Assembly (NCBI GenBank): GCA_963798655.1
Contig: CAWCUH010000007.1
Location: forward strand, 423,022-487,021
Reading direction: 5' to 3'
Length of the DNA stretch: 64,000 bases
DNA from: CAVSMC01 sp963798655
GTDB lineage: Bacteria > Pseudomonadota > Gammaproteobacteria > Burkholderiales > Casimicrobiaceae
Shown: positions 1 to 9,025 of the stretch, one piece after another
Position numbering within the stretch: position 1 is the stretch's first letter
Layout of the letters: each line of letters opens with the position of its first letter
Notes under the pieces: generated by a model
Told to the model about the DNA's origin: nothing
The model's input: the letters and a program-made list of their open reading frames with translations, nothing else
Databases searched by the model: none
Made by a program: the position numbers and the translations under genes

Positions 1-709
1 CCGCATAGCCGGTGAGCGACAGCGGGCCGGCATGCGCTTCGACGCTCGCCGCATGGACGACGAACGCATCGCCGAGCAGCGCCTCGGCGCGCGCGCGCCG
101 CCCCTGCGCGAGCAGCCGGTGCACGGCACGGCCGTTGTGCGTCAGCGTGAATCCGACGTCGGGATGCGCGAGCGCGATCCGGCGAAACGCTTCCTCGCAG
201 TGCGTCCACTCGGTCGCTTCGGTGCGCAGGAACTTGCGCCGCGCCGGCGTGTTGAAATAGAGCTCGTGCACGGTGACCGTCGTGCCGCTCGCAAGCGCCG
301 CGGGCGCGATCGCGCCGACCGACCCGCCTTCGACCTCGATGCGCCACGCATGCGGCTTGCCGGCCGCGCGCGACGTCACCGCAAACCGCGACACCGCGGC
401 GATCGATGCAAGCGCCTCGCCGCGAAAGCCGAGTGTCGCGATCGCGTCCAGATCCTCGGGGCGCGCGATCTTCGACGTCGCATGGCGCGCAACCGCGAGA
501 TGCAGGTCGCCGCGCTCGATGCCCGCGCCGTTGTCGGCGACGCGAATCCGCTGGATGCCTCCGCCGCCGAGATCGACGTCGACCTGCGTCGCGCCAGCGT
601 CGAGCGCGTTCTCGAGCAGCTCCTTCAGCGCGGCGGCCGGGCGCTCGACGACCTCGCCGGCCGCGATCTGGTTGATCAGCTGATCGGGAAGCGCGCGGAT
701 CGCCGTCAT
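1..709 (-). CDS. mutL: DNA mismatch repair protein MutL, N-terminal part (runs off window)
   Basis: This is the amino-terminal 236 residues of MutL, the GHKL-family ATPase that links MutS mismatch recognition to strand removal. The start reads MTAIRALPDQLINQIAAGEV, the family's usual opening. The ATP-binding motifs follow: KELLENALDAGAT (catalytic Glu and Mg-binding Asn) and DNGAGI, then GFRGEAL. The C-terminal dimerisation part lies outside the window. The ATG overlaps the stop of the upstream glutamine amidotransferase gene (ATGA at 709-706), so the two are probably translationally coupled. The identification is secure. Confidence 0.96.
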   Translation of the reverse strand, partial: MTAIRALPDQLINQIAAGEVVERPAAALKELLENALDAGATQVDVDLGGGGIQRIRVADNGAGIERGDLHLAVARHATSKIARPEDLDAIATLGFRGEALASIAAVSRFAVTSRAAGKPHAWRIEVEGGSVGAIAPAALASGTTVTVHELYFNTPARRKFLRTEATEWTHCEEAFRRIALAHPDVGFTLTHNGRAVHRLLAQGRRARAEALLGDAFVVHAASVEAHAGPLSLTGYA

Positions 710-1416
710 TTCACGTCGAGCGCCGACGCCCAGCGCGCGTACACGTCGTCGGCCACGTTGTGCAGCGAGCCGATGCGAACGTCGAGATCGCGCCGGATGT
801 CGGCCGCCGTCTGCATCGCCGGCGTCGAGCGCGCGGGCAGCTCGTGCGCGCCGGTCGCGAGCCACGTCTCGACGAGCGGCGCCGTCATCTCGATATGGCA
901 CTGGAAGCCGATGTGGCGATCGTCGACGACGTACGCCTGGTTCGGCGTGCAGTCGTTGCCGAGCACGGCCGTCGCGCCGGACGGAATCGCGAATGACTCG
1001 AAGTGCCATTGGAACGTCTCGAACGACGAGCGGCCGCCGAACCAATCGCGCCGCGCCGCTTCGTCGGTCACGACGACATCGCCCCAGCCGATCTCGGCGA
1101 CCGGCGCCCGCGACACGGTGGCGCCGAGAGCGCGGGCGAGCACCTGCCCGCCGAGGCAGTGGCCGATCACCGGAACCTTGCGCGCGACCGCGTCGCGCAG
1201 CAGCGCTGCAAGCGGCATGCTCCACGGCGAAGCATCGTTCGCGCTCATCGGGCCGCCCATCATCGCAATGCCGGAGAAGTCGCGCACGTCCACCGGCACC
1301 GTCGCTTCCTCGTCGAGGGCAATCAGGCGCCAGCGCAGCGCGTGCGCGTCGAGCCAGTCGCCGAAGTAAGCCGGCCCTTCGGTCGCGGAGAAGCGGAACA
1401 GGGCAATCGGACGCAT
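706..1416 (-). CDS. class I glutamine amidotransferase-like protein
   Basis: This 236-residue protein has a class I glutamine amidotransferase fold related to the GMP synthase amidotransferase domain. The nucleophile elbow GHCLGGQ puts the catalytic Cys near residue 87, and WHFES near residue 138 supplies the His-x-Glu pair. It has no synthetase domain, so it resembles stand-alone members of unknown acceptor substrate; some act as gamma-glutamyl peptidases. I start it at the ATG at 1416, because the longer frame to 1425 would need a TTG. It overlaps mutL by four bases, which suggests co-transcription. The family call is firm, the substrate unknown. Confidence 0.85.
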   Translation of the reverse strand: MRPIALFRFSATEGPAYFGDWLDAHALRWRLIALDEEATVPVDVRDFSGIAMMGGPMSANDASPWSMPLAALLRDAVARKVPVIGHCLGGQVLARALGATVSRAPVAEIGWGDVVVTDEAARRDWFGGRSSFETFQWHFESFAIPSGATAVLGNDCTPNQAYVVDDRHIGFQCHIEMTAPLVETWLATGAHELPARSTPAMQTAADIRRDLDVRIGSLHNVADDVYARWASALDVK

Positions 1417-1486
1417 CGGCCGCAAATTCTAGCAGCGCGCAGAAGCGACTCGCTCCTGCTCGGGATGTGACGCGCCCCGCGGCACG

Positions 1487-2239
1487 TCACATCTGGCGAA
1501 ACAGATGGAAGAACTGCCGCGACACCGGCAGCTTGTCGGGACGACCTTTGATCAGCACGAACTGCTTCTCGGCATCCTCGCGCAGCACGCTCGCGATTGC
1601 GTCGACGTTGACGACCGTGCCGCGATGAACCTGCCAGAAGCGATCGGCGTCGAGCTCGCCGATCAGGTCCTTCAGCGGCGTGCGGATCAGCGCCTCCGAT
1701 TGCGCTAGCACGACGCGCGTGTACTTGGTGTCCGACTGGAAATAGAGCACGTCGTCGATCGCGATCAGCTTCACCTGCTTGCCCACGGCCGCCTTGATCC
1801 AGCGCAGCCTCGGCCGCGCGCTCGGTATCGCGACGCGCAATTGTGCGAGCAGCGCCGACAGATCCTGCGGTGGCGCTGACAGCTTGCGGCGAATGCGCTC
1901 GACGCACGCGACCAGGCGGTCGACCTCGACGGGCTTCAGAAGGTAATCGACGGCGCCCGCCTCGAACGCCTTCAACGCGTATTGGTCGTAGGCGGTGACG
2001 AACACGACGTGGCAGTCGCTGCCGATCGCCGCGGCGACATCGAGGCCGTCGCGGCCGGGCATTCGAATGTCGAGAAACGCGATCGACGGCCGGTGAATGT
2101 CGAACAGCGCGAGCGCCTCGTCACCGTCGCCCGCTTCGGCAACGATCCCAAGCTCCGGCCACGCATCGCGGAGCTGCTCGCGCAGCCGCTCGCGCATCAG
2201 CGGCTCGTCCTCGGCGATCAGCGCGGTGACGTCGGCCAT
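1487..2239 (-). CDS. LytTR-family response regulator
   Basis: This is a 250-residue cytoplasmic transcription regulator of the LytR/AlgR type. The N-terminal receiver domain (about residues 5-120) has the acidic pair after ALIAEDEP, the phospho-acceptor Asp in FLDIRMPG, the switch Thr in FVTAYDQ and the Lys in LLKPVE. The C-terminal LytTR DNA-binding domain (about 145-250) has the typical DVLYFQSDTKYTRV and VHRGTVVNVDAI segments. The ATG at 2239 starts seven bases after the stop of the kinase gene, so the pair is an operon. The partner kinase is of the LytS type, as expected. Target genes are not visible here. Confidence 0.93.
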   Translation of the reverse strand: MADVTALIAEDEPLMRERLREQLRDAWPELGIVAEAGDGDEALALFDIHRPSIAFLDIRMPGRDGLDVAAAIGSDCHVVFVTAYDQYALKAFEAGAVDYLLKPVEVDRLVACVERIRRKLSAPPQDLSALLAQLRVAIPSARPRLRWIKAAVGKQVKLIAIDDVLYFQSDTKYTRVVLAQSEALIRTPLKDLIGELDADRFWQVHRGTVVNVDAIASVLREDAEKQFVLIKGRPDKLPVSRQFFHLFRQM

Positions 2240-2246
2240 CGTCGTT

Positions 2247-3443
2247 CTACGAACGCGCCGCCACGGCGCCGCGGTCCGCCGTCGGCGCCCGCTCGAGCGG
2301 CAGTTCGAGGCGCGCCTCGAAGCCGCTCCGCTGGTTCGCGTCGACGACGAGGCGCGCGCTGCCGTCGTAGACGAGCGCGAGCCGCTCGCGAATGTTCGCA
2401 AGGCCGATGCCTTGTCCGCCGGCCACCGACGATGCTGCGCCCGTATTGGCGACGATGATGACGAGCCGGTCGCCGCGCGGGTGCGCCTCTCGTCGCGCCG
2501 CGAGCGCGATCTCGCCGCCCTGCGGCGACGGCTCGATGCCGTGCTTGATTGCGTTCTCGACGAGCGTGATGACCAGGCCGGGCGGAAGCGTGCAAGCCTG
2601 GAGATCCACCGGCACGTCGATCGTGAACTCGAGCCGCGACGCAAGGCGCGTCTTCATGATGCCGAGATAAGCGCCGACCAGCGTCGCGTCCTGCGCGATC
2701 GTCGTCGTCTCCTCGCGCAGCGTCGGCATCGACGCGCGCAGGAAGCGGATCAGGTCGGCGATGAGTCTCGCCGCGGCGGGTGCGCCGCGCTCGGCGAGCT
2801 GCTGCGCGCTGCCGAGCGTGTTGAACAGGAAGTGCGGCTCGATCTGCAGCTGCAGCAGCTTCAACTTGGACTCGGCCAGCTGGCGCGACAGCGCGCTCTG
2901 GCGCGCCTCGGCTTCGAGCCGCGCGGTGAGCGCCGCGTACTCGCGATTGCGCAGCTTGGTTATCAGCGCGAACAGCAGCACATAGAGGAACGCGAACACG
3001 AGCGCGCCGGTGACGATGTGGCGCAGCCGGGCGCTGTCGAGCAGCCACGACAGCGGCTCGTGGCCATGCAGCACGTCGATCGCGGTGCCGACGACGAACG
3101 CGCCGAGCACCACGATCGCGACGGCGACGAGCACGAAGCGGAACAGCTCGCCGTGGAAGCGCCGGTAGCCGAACCACGCCGACACGCCGGCCCACAGCAG
3201 CGACATCACCAGCGTATTGAAAACGACGGCCGCCTCGACGAACGTCATGTTCCACGGCAGCAGCGACGCGCCCCAAGCGGCGAACGTGGTCGCCACCACG
3301 ATGCCGAGCAGCCAGCGCCAGCCGCTGCCGCGATAGAACCACGCGTCGAACGCCTCGACGTCGCGCCGCTCGATCTCCGACAGCGAAGCGAGCAGCCGCT
3401 GCGCGAACGCGTCGTAGCGAAGCTTGAACGAGGCGAGCGTCAT
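2247..3443 (-). CDS. LytS-type sensor histidine kinase
   Basis: This is a 398-residue inner-membrane histidine kinase. Four hydrophobic segments (about residues 45-180, for example VVATTFAAWGASLL and VAVAIVVLGAFVV) make a membrane sensor without a recognisable periplasmic domain. A short coiled coil leads to a His_kinase domain with the phospho-His in LQIEPHFLFNTL, an N box LVENAIKHG and a G box GQGIGLANIRERL. This is the LytS/AlgZ type of kinase, which pairs with LytTR regulators, and one follows directly. I chose the ATG at 3443 because GGGGG lies about 8-13 bases upstream; a further in-frame ATG at 3515 lacks such a site. Confidence 0.92.
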   Translation of the reverse strand: MTLASFKLRYDAFAQRLLASLSEIERRDVEAFDAWFYRGSGWRWLLGIVVATTFAAWGASLLPWNMTFVEAAVVFNTLVMSLLWAGVSAWFGYRRFHGELFRFVLVAVAIVVLGAFVVGTAIDVLHGHEPLSWLLDSARLRHIVTGALVFAFLYVLLFALITKLRNREYAALTARLEAEARQSALSRQLAESKLKLLQLQIEPHFLFNTLGSAQQLAERGAPAAARLIADLIRFLRASMPTLREETTTIAQDATLVGAYLGIMKTRLASRLEFTIDVPVDLQACTLPPGLVITLVENAIKHGIEPSPQGGEIALAARREAHPRGDRLVIIVANTGAASSVAGGQGIGLANIRERLALVYDGSARLVVDANQRSGFEARLELPLERAPTADRGAVAARS

Positions 3444-3554
3444 CGAGCGGTACCCCCGCGCGAATTGTAGGCTCGGGGGCGCGTTACGGCGAAGGGTCGG
3501 AACGAATCCCGGCAAACGATGGATGAATCGCCGATCCGTCGGCCCGGGTGAGCG

Positions 3555-4373
3555 TCACAGGCCGCGCGCGATCCGCGCGTAGGCCGAGTGATTGTGGATC
3601 GACTCGAAGTTCTCGGCCTCGACGACGAAGCCGTCGACTCGCGCGTCGGCGGCAAGACGTGCCGCGACACCGCGAACGAGGTCCTCGACGAAGCGAGGAT
3701 TGTTGTACGCGTATTCGGTCACGTACTTCTCGTCCGAGCGCTTCAGCAGCCCGAACAGCTCGCAGGAAGCCTCCTCCTCGGCGACGCGGATCAGCTCGAT
3801 CAGATCGATCGCCGCGCGTAGCCGCGCCGTGATGACGATCAGCGAGCGCTGATTGTGCGCTCCGTACTCGGAGATTTCCTTCGACGACGGACACAGCGAG
3901 GTCACCGGGACCGACACGCCGATCACGTGCCGATACGCGCCGCCGGCGAGCTCGCCCTCGATGCGCACGTCGTAGTCGAGGCGGCTCGCGACGCCCGACA
4001 CCGGCGCGGTCTTGCGCACGAAGAACGGAAACGCCATCTCGATGCGGCCCGCCGGCGCCTCGAGCAGCACGACCAGCTCCTCGAGCAATGCGCGCACACC
4101 GGCGATGGTGAGCGGCGGCGCGCTCGGCTCGGTGCGCGATTCGAGCAGCGCCACCAGGCGCGACATGTGCGTGCCCTTGCGATCCTCGGGCAGCGACACG
4201 TAGACGTTGCACGTCGCGATCGTGGGCTGCCCTTCGCCGGCGCCGTCGGCGAAGCGCAGCGGATAACGCAGCCCCTTGATGCCGACCTGATCGATCGCGA
4301 TCCGCCGATGGTCGGGCGCGGACTGGACGTCCGGGATCGGCATCACGACATCGGGGCGATCGGGCTTGTTCAT
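3555..4373 (-). CDS. folE2: GTP cyclohydrolase FolE2 (type IB)
   Basis: This 272-residue enzyme converts GTP to 7,8-dihydroneopterin triphosphate, the first step of folate and queuosine precursor synthesis. It belongs to the FolE2 (DUF198) family rather than canonical FolE. Recognition rests on the opening around GIKGLRYPL, the RKGTHMSRL motif and the metal-site segment VTSLCPSSKEISEYGAHNQ with its conserved Cys. Length matches the family. In related bacteria FolE2 is used alongside or instead of zinc-dependent FolE. It sits downstream of dxs on the same strand with an 81-base gap, a frequent betaproteobacterial order. Confidence 0.95.
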   Translation of the reverse strand: MNKPDRPDVVMPIPDVQSAPDHRRIAIDQVGIKGLRYPLRFADGAGEGQPTIATCNVYVSLPEDRKGTHMSRLVALLESRTEPSAPPLTIAGVRALLEELVVLLEAPAGRIEMAFPFFVRKTAPVSGVASRLDYDVRIEGELAGGAYRHVIGVSVPVTSLCPSSKEISEYGAHNQRSLIVITARLRAAIDLIELIRVAEEEASCELFGLLKRSDEKYVTEYAYNNPRFVEDLVRGVAARLAADARVDGFVVEAENFESIHNHSAYARIARGL

Positions 4374-4454
4374 CGCGTCACGTTGTTCGACTTGTCGGGC
4401 GAGGCAGAGCTGCGAAGCTTATCAAACCCGCAGGGCGCCCATTCGGCGCGCCCG

Positions 4455-6347
4455 TCAGGCGGCCGGCTTCGCCACGACTTCGTGCGGCCGCGCGCCGAAG
4501 CGCTCGCGCACCAACGCGGCGATCCCTTTGGCGTCGAGCCCGCATTCGGCGAGCAGCAGCGCGGGATCGCCGTGATCGATGAAGCGATCGGGCAGTCCGA
4601 GATGCAGCATCGGCAGCGCGATGCCCGCGGCGGCGAGCGCTTCGGAGACGCCGCTGCCGGCGCCGCCGGCGACCACGTTCTCCTCGATCGTCACGAACGC
4701 GTCGTGCGTAGCGGCAAGCTCGCGCAGCAGATCGACGTCGAGCGGCTTCACGAAGCGCATGTTGACGACCGTCGCGTCGAGCTCGTCGCCTGCGCAAGCG
4801 GCGTGCGTCACGACGCTGCCGAACGCGAGCAGCGCCAGCCGATCCGTGCGCCGGTTCGACTCGCGTACGACGAGCCCCTTGCCGATCGGCAACGCCGTCA
4901 TTTCGCTCGCGATCGGAACGCCTGGCCCGCTGCCGCGCGGATAGCGCACCGCGGCCGGCGAGTCCAGCGTGAAGCCGGTGTAGAGCATCTGCCGGCACTC
5001 GTTCTCGTCGGCCGGCGCCATCACCGTCACGTTCGGCAGACAGCGCAGGTACGTCAGGTCGAACGCCCCGATGTGCGTCGCGCCATCGGCGCCGACGATC
5101 CCCGCGCGGTCGATCGCGAAGAGCACCGGCAGGTTCTGCAGCGCGACGTCGTGGACGAGCTGATCGTACGCGCGCTGCAGGAACGTCGAGTAGATGGCGA
5201 CGACCGGCTTCATGCCTTCGCACGCGAGCCCTGCGGCGAACGTCACCGCGTGCTGCTCGGCGATGCCGACGTCGAAATAGCGCTCCGGATAATCCTGCGA
5301 GAAGCGCACGAGGCCCGAGCCTTCGCGCATGGCAGGCGTGATTCCGATCAGCCGCAAGTCGCGCGCGGCCATGTCGCAGAGCCAGTCGCCGAAGATCTGC
5401 GTGTAAGACGGCTTCGAGGTCGTCTTCGGGACGATGCCGGCGGCAAGGTCGAACTTGGTCACGCCGTGATAGAGGATCGGGTCGTCCTCCGAGCGCGCGT
5501 AGCCGTAGCCCTTCTTGGTGATCACGTGGAGCAGCTGCGGGCCTTTGAGCTCCCGCACTCTTGCGAGCGTCTTCACGAGCGCGTCGACGTCGTGGCCGTC
5601 GATCGGTCCGATGTAATTGAAGCCGAACTCCTCGAACAGCGTGCCGGGGAGCACCATCCCCTTCATGTGCTCTTCCCAGCGCTTGGCGAGCTCCTTCACC
5701 GGCGGCAGCTTCTCGAGCACTTCCTTGCTGCCGCTGCGAACCTTGTTGTAGAAGCCGCTCGCAAGCACGCGCGCGAGATAGCGGTTCAGCGCGCCGACCG
5801 GCTCGGAGATCGACATGTCGTTGTCGTTCAGGATCACCAGCAGGTCGGCGCCGGCGATGCCCGCGTTGTTCAGCGCCTCGAACGCCATGCCGGCGCTCAT
5901 CGCACCGTCGCCGATCACCGCGACGACCTTGCGCGGGTCGCCGGAGCGCTTCGCGGCGATCGCCATGCCGAGCGCGGCCGAGATCGACGTCGACGAATGC
6001 GCCGTGCCGAACGTGTCGTATTCGCTTTCGCTTCGCCGCGGGAAGCCCGACGGCCCGCCCGCCATCCGCAACCGCGACATCTGCCCGCGCCGCCCGGTGA
6101 GGATCTTGTGCGCGTACGTCTGATGACCGACGTCCCAGACGATGCGGTCACGCGGCGTATCGAAGACGTAGTGCAGCGCGAGCGTCAGCTCGATCGTGCC
6201 GAGGTTCGACGAAAGATGGCCGCCGGTTTGCGCGACAGTGGTGAGAACGCACGCGCGAAGCTCGCGCGCGAGCTGCGGCAGCGCCGAGCGATCGAGCTTG
6301 CGCAACGCGGCCGGGTCGTCGATTTCGTCGAGCAGCGGATAGCTCAT
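4455..6347 (-). CDS. dxs: 1-deoxy-D-xylulose-5-phosphate synthase
   Basis: This 630-residue thiamine-diphosphate enzyme condenses pyruvate and glyceraldehyde 3-phosphate, the first step of the MEP isoprenoid pathway. Visible landmarks are IVWDVGHQTYAHKILTGRR, the ThDP-binding GDGAMSAG...LNDNDMSIS segment, and the transketolase-like pyrimidine-binding region with GIAEQHAVTFAAG. Length is typical. The ATG at 6347 overlaps the ispA stop (ATGA), so the two are coupled. This fits supply of C5 units to the prenyl diphosphate synthase encoded just upstream. Confidence 0.98.
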   Translation of the reverse strand: MSYPLLDEIDDPAALRKLDRSALPQLARELRACVLTTVAQTGGHLSSNLGTIELTLALHYVFDTPRDRIVWDVGHQTYAHKILTGRRGQMSRLRMAGGPSGFPRRSESEYDTFGTAHSSTSISAALGMAIAAKRSGDPRKVVAVIGDGAMSAGMAFEALNNAGIAGADLLVILNDNDMSISEPVGALNRYLARVLASGFYNKVRSGSKEVLEKLPPVKELAKRWEEHMKGMVLPGTLFEEFGFNYIGPIDGHDVDALVKTLARVRELKGPQLLHVITKKGYGYARSEDDPILYHGVTKFDLAAGIVPKTTSKPSYTQIFGDWLCDMAARDLRLIGITPAMREGSGLVRFSQDYPERYFDVGIAEQHAVTFAAGLACEGMKPVVAIYSTFLQRAYDQLVHDVALQNLPVLFAIDRAGIVGADGATHIGAFDLTYLRCLPNVTVMAPADENECRQMLYTGFTLDSPAAVRYPRGSGPGVPIASEMTALPIGKGLVVRESNRRTDRLALLAFGSVVTHAACAGDELDATVVNMRFVKPLDVDLLRELAATHDAFVTIEENVVAGGAGSGVSEALAAAGIALPMLHLGLPDRFIDHGDPALLLAECGLDAKGIAALVRERFGARPHEVVAKPAA

Positions 6348-7234
6348 CGGTGTCGGAGCACGATCCCGTCGGCGAGTTCCGACAGCCGCCGTCCGGACGC
6401 GCCGAGCGGTGCGAGCGCCGCGTGCGCCTGCTGTCGAAGCGCCTCGGCGCGGACCTTCGCGCCGTCGAGACCGAGTGCGGCCACGAACGTCGGCTTGCCC
6501 TGCGCGGCGTCCTTGCCGGCCGTCTTGCCGAGCGTCGCGGCGGAGCCCTCGACGTCGAGCACGTCGTCGACGACCTGGAACGCGAGGCCGGCCGCGCGGG
6601 CAAACGCGTCGAGCGCCGCTTCGGCGCCGACGGGCAGCGGCGCCGGCGCGCAGCGAGCGCCAAGCAGCACCGCCGCGCGGATCAGCGCCCCGGTCTTCAA
6701 TCGGTGCATCGTTTCGAGCTCGGGCAACGACAGCGTCTTGCCGACGCTCGCGAGATCGATCGCCTGCCCGCCCGCCATGCCCGGTGCGCCGGCGGCCTCG
6801 GCGAGCAGCGCGCATCCGGCCGCGGCGTCGCGCAGGCCCGCGCGTGCGAGCACGCCGAACGCGAGCGCCTGCAGCGCGTCGCCCGCGAGCAGCGCCATCG
6901 CCTCGCCGTACGCGACATGACACGACGGCTTGCCGCGCCGCAGCGCGTCGTCGTCCATGCAGGGAAGATCGTCGTGGACGAGCGAGTACGCGTGGATCAA
7001 CTCGACGGACGCGGCGGCGGCGTCGACAACCTCGGGGTCCGCGCCCGCGCATTCGCCGGCCGCGTAAGCGAGCAGCGGCCGCAGGCGCTTTCCGCCTCCG
7101 AGCACCGCGTAGCGCATCGTTTCCGCGAGCGGCGCAGCGACAGAGGCGATGCGATCGAGCGCCGCCGCGAGCACGTGCTCGGCACGCTGCGCGCACTCGC
7201 GCGCCCACACCGCGAACGCGACGTCAGGGTTCAT
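6344..7234 (-). CDS. ispA: farnesyl/geranyl diphosphate synthase
   Basis: This 296-residue trans-isoprenyl diphosphate synthase chains isopentenyl units onto an allylic primer, most likely to farnesyl diphosphate. The first Asp-rich motif DDLPCMDDD (about residue 88) and the second, DDVLDVEG (about residue 222), bind the Mg-diphosphates. GGGKRLRPLL near residue 47 binds isopentenyl diphosphate. It overlaps xseB upstream by 11 bases and dxs downstream by 4, so xseB-ispA-dxs is one transcription unit. Chain-length specificity is inferred from family and context only. Confidence 0.95.
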   Translation of the reverse strand: MNPDVAFAVWARECAQRAEHVLAAALDRIASVAAPLAETMRYAVLGGGKRLRPLLAYAAGECAGADPEVVDAAAASVELIHAYSLVHDDLPCMDDDALRRGKPSCHVAYGEAMALLAGDALQALAFGVLARAGLRDAAAGCALLAEAAGAPGMAGGQAIDLASVGKTLSLPELETMHRLKTGALIRAAVLLGARCAPAPLPVGAEAALDAFARAAGLAFQVVDDVLDVEGSAATLGKTAGKDAAQGKPTFVAALGLDGAKVRAEALRQQAHAALAPLGASGRRLSELADGIVLRHR

Positions 7235-7475
7235 CGCCGCTCGTCGCCTCGCGCGGCGCCTCGAACGCGGCGAGCACGCCCTTTTCGAGGATCTGCACCT
7301 GCTGCTGCGCGTCGCGCAGCGACTGCTGGCAGTACTGCAGCAGCTCGGCGCCGCGCTTGTAAGCCGCGAGCGACTCGGCGAGCGGCAGCTGCCCGTCTTC
7401 CATCGTCGCGACGATACGCTCGAGCTCGGCGAGCGCGGCTTCGAAACTTGCGGGGGTGGCGGGAGTCTCGATCAT
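7224..7475 (-). CDS. xseB: exodeoxyribonuclease VII small subunit
   Basis: This 83-residue protein is the small subunit of exonuclease VII, which degrades single-stranded DNA together with XseA. The helical core FEAALAELERIVATMEDG followed by LPLAESLAAYKRG is diagnostic. The ATG at 7475 was chosen because the family begins just before this core; the open frame extends further upstream into promoter DNA. It heads the ispA-dxs operon, a common proteobacterial arrangement. xseA is not in this window. Confidence 0.94.
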   Translation of the reverse strand: MIETPATPASFEAALAELERIVATMEDGQLPLAESLAAYKRGAELLQYCQQSLRDAQQQVQILEKGVLAAFEAPREATSGDEP

Positions 7476-7596
7476 GAGCGGACAAAAATGTGCGACGAGG
7501 ACCGAGCCAAAATCGCCGTTCCACGGGATGCGAACCCCGGCCGCCGGCAACGGAAGGCTCTCGCGGCGCACGACGAAATTCCCGTCGCGCCGGATG

Positions 7597-7626
7597 TTGA
7601 CCTTCGTGCGCAAGGTCTTATATAAT
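7597..7626 (+). promoter_or_regulatory. near-consensus sigma-70 promoter for the Rieske gene
   Basis: TTGACC at 7597-7602 and TATAAT at 7621-7626 are separated by 18 bases on the plus strand. The -10 box is perfect and the -35 has one mismatch. It is the best promoter match I see in the window and lies about 170 bases before the start at 7795, implying a 5' leader of roughly 160 bases. The minus-strand promoter of xseB-ispA-dxs must lie in the same region but I cannot place it. Confidence 0.7.
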
Positions 7627-7794
7627 ATCACGTTTTGACGACGCGGCCTTACGCGATCCTTTTCGCCTGGCCGACTTAGCAAAGCGGTCCGGGGCGGTGA
7701 GTTTCAAAAGCTTGCCGTAATCGTCCCGGGTTGTTGGGTTGGGTTGGTCAGGACGCGCCGGCGGCAGCCGGCGCGCGAAGCGAAAGGACAGGCC

Positions 7795-8901
7795 ATGTCG
7801 AACCTCGCCACGGCGCAGCGCCTGCGACGCGCGACGTCGCAGCTTCCCGTATCCTGGTATTGCGATCCTGCGGTGTACGACGCCGAGCAGCGGCTGCTGT
7901 TCGCGCGCGCGCCCGGCTACGTCGGTCACGAGCTGATGGTGCCGAACCCGGGTGACTACTACGCGCTCCACGCGCGCGACAACGCGCAGGCGCTGGTGCG
8001 TAACGCCGACGGCGTCGAGCTGATCTCGAATGTCTGCCGTCACCGGCAGGCGATCATGCTGAGCGGCCGCGGCAACGAGCCGAACATCGTCTGTCCGATC
8101 CACCGATGGACGTACGACCTCAAGGGAGAGCTGCTCGGAGCGCCGCATTTCGACGACAAACCGTGCCTCAACCTGCGTCGCTCGCCGCTCGCGAACTGGA
8201 ATGGCATGCTCTTCGACGGCCCGCGCGACGTGCGCGCCGATCTCGCCGCGCTCAACGTCGGCGAGATCGACTTCTCGAACCACGTGCTCGACCGCGTCGA
8301 GATCAAGGAGTGCAGCTACAACTGGAAGACGTTCATCGAGGTCTATCTCGAGGACTACCATGTCGTCCCGTTCCATCCGGGCCTCGGCAACTTCGTCACC
8401 TGCGAGGACCTCAAGTGGCAGTTCGCGCCGTGGGCGTCGGTGCAGACCGTCGGCATCACGAGCCTCGGCAAGGCGGGCACGAAGACGTACGAGCGCTGGC
8501 ACAAGGCCGTGCTCGACTACTACCGCGGCGAGATGCCGAAGCATGGCGCGATCTGGCTCACGTACTACCCGAACATCATGGTCGAGTGGTACCCGCACGC
8601 GCTGGTGGTGAGCACGGTGATTGCGCGCGGCGTCGATCGCACGACGAACGTCGTCGAGTTCTACTATCCGGAGGAGATAGCGCTGTTCGAGCGCGAGTTC
8701 GTCGAGGCGGAACAGGCGGCGTATCTGGAGACGTCGGTCGAGGACGACGAAATCGCCGAGCGCATGGACGCCGGCCGCCGCGCGCTCCACAGGCAGGGGC
8801 GCAGCGAGGAAGGACCGTACCAGTCGCCGATGGAAGACGGCATGCAGCATTTCCACGAGTTCCTGCGCCGGGAGCTCGACGCGCAGATCGCGCCGAGGTG
8901 A
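7795..8901 (+). CDS. Rieske non-heme iron oxygenase, catalytic subunit
   Basis: This 368-residue protein has the layout of a ring-hydroxylating oxygenase alpha subunit. The N-terminal Rieske [2Fe-2S] site is C81-x-H83 and C100-x2-H103 (NVCRHRQA and CPIHRWTYD). The mononuclear iron site follows at EVYLEDYHVVPFHPGL with His about 189 and 194. The C-terminal part is the usual substrate-binding domain. No beta subunit, ferredoxin or reductase gene lies nearby, so electron partners must come from elsewhere. The start at 7795 follows AAAGGACA. The substrate is unknown; members also demethylate methoxy and quaternary ammonium compounds. Confidence 0.9.
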   Translation: MSNLATAQRLRRATSQLPVSWYCDPAVYDAEQRLLFARAPGYVGHELMVPNPGDYYALHARDNAQALVRNADGVELISNVCRHRQAIMLSGRGNEPNIVCPIHRWTYDLKGELLGAPHFDDKPCLNLRRSPLANWNGMLFDGPRDVRADLAALNVGEIDFSNHVLDRVEIKECSYNWKTFIEVYLEDYHVVPFHPGLGNFVTCEDLKWQFAPWASVQTVGITSLGKAGTKTYERWHKAVLDYYRGEMPKHGAIWLTYYPNIMVEWYPHALVVSTVIARGVDRTTNVVEFYYPEEIALFEREFVEAEQAAYLETSVEDDEIAERMDAGRRALHRQGRSEEGPYQSPMEDGMQHFHEFLRRELDAQIAPR

Positions 8902-8930
8902 CGGGCGCGCGTCGCCGCCGGCACGCCCCG

Positions 8931-9008
8931 CCGTCATTCCCGCGCACGCGGGAATCGAGCGTCGTTCACGGCAAAGACACCGGGTCCCGGCGCTCGCGGG
9001 GACGACGG
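8931..9008. repeat. imperfect inverted repeat of intergenic type
   Basis: The left arm starts CCGTCATTCCCGCG and itself folds on CCCGCG..CGCGGG. The right arm, read in reverse, starts CCGTCGTCCCCGCG. The arms enclose about 20 bases. Elements with GTCATTCCCGCG arms are scattered between genes in many beta- and gammaproteobacteria, and I infer this is one. It lies between the Rieske gene and a drug/metabolite transporter gene and may end or attenuate the upstream transcript. Confidence 0.6.
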
Positions 9009-9025
9009 CGTTTGGCTCGCTGACC

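Noticed and set aside
3855..6920. A 1021-codon open frame on the plus strand opposite folE2, dxs and ispA
   Set aside because: It is the shadow of three well-identified genes, with Arg/Ala-rich nonsense sequence and no start site.
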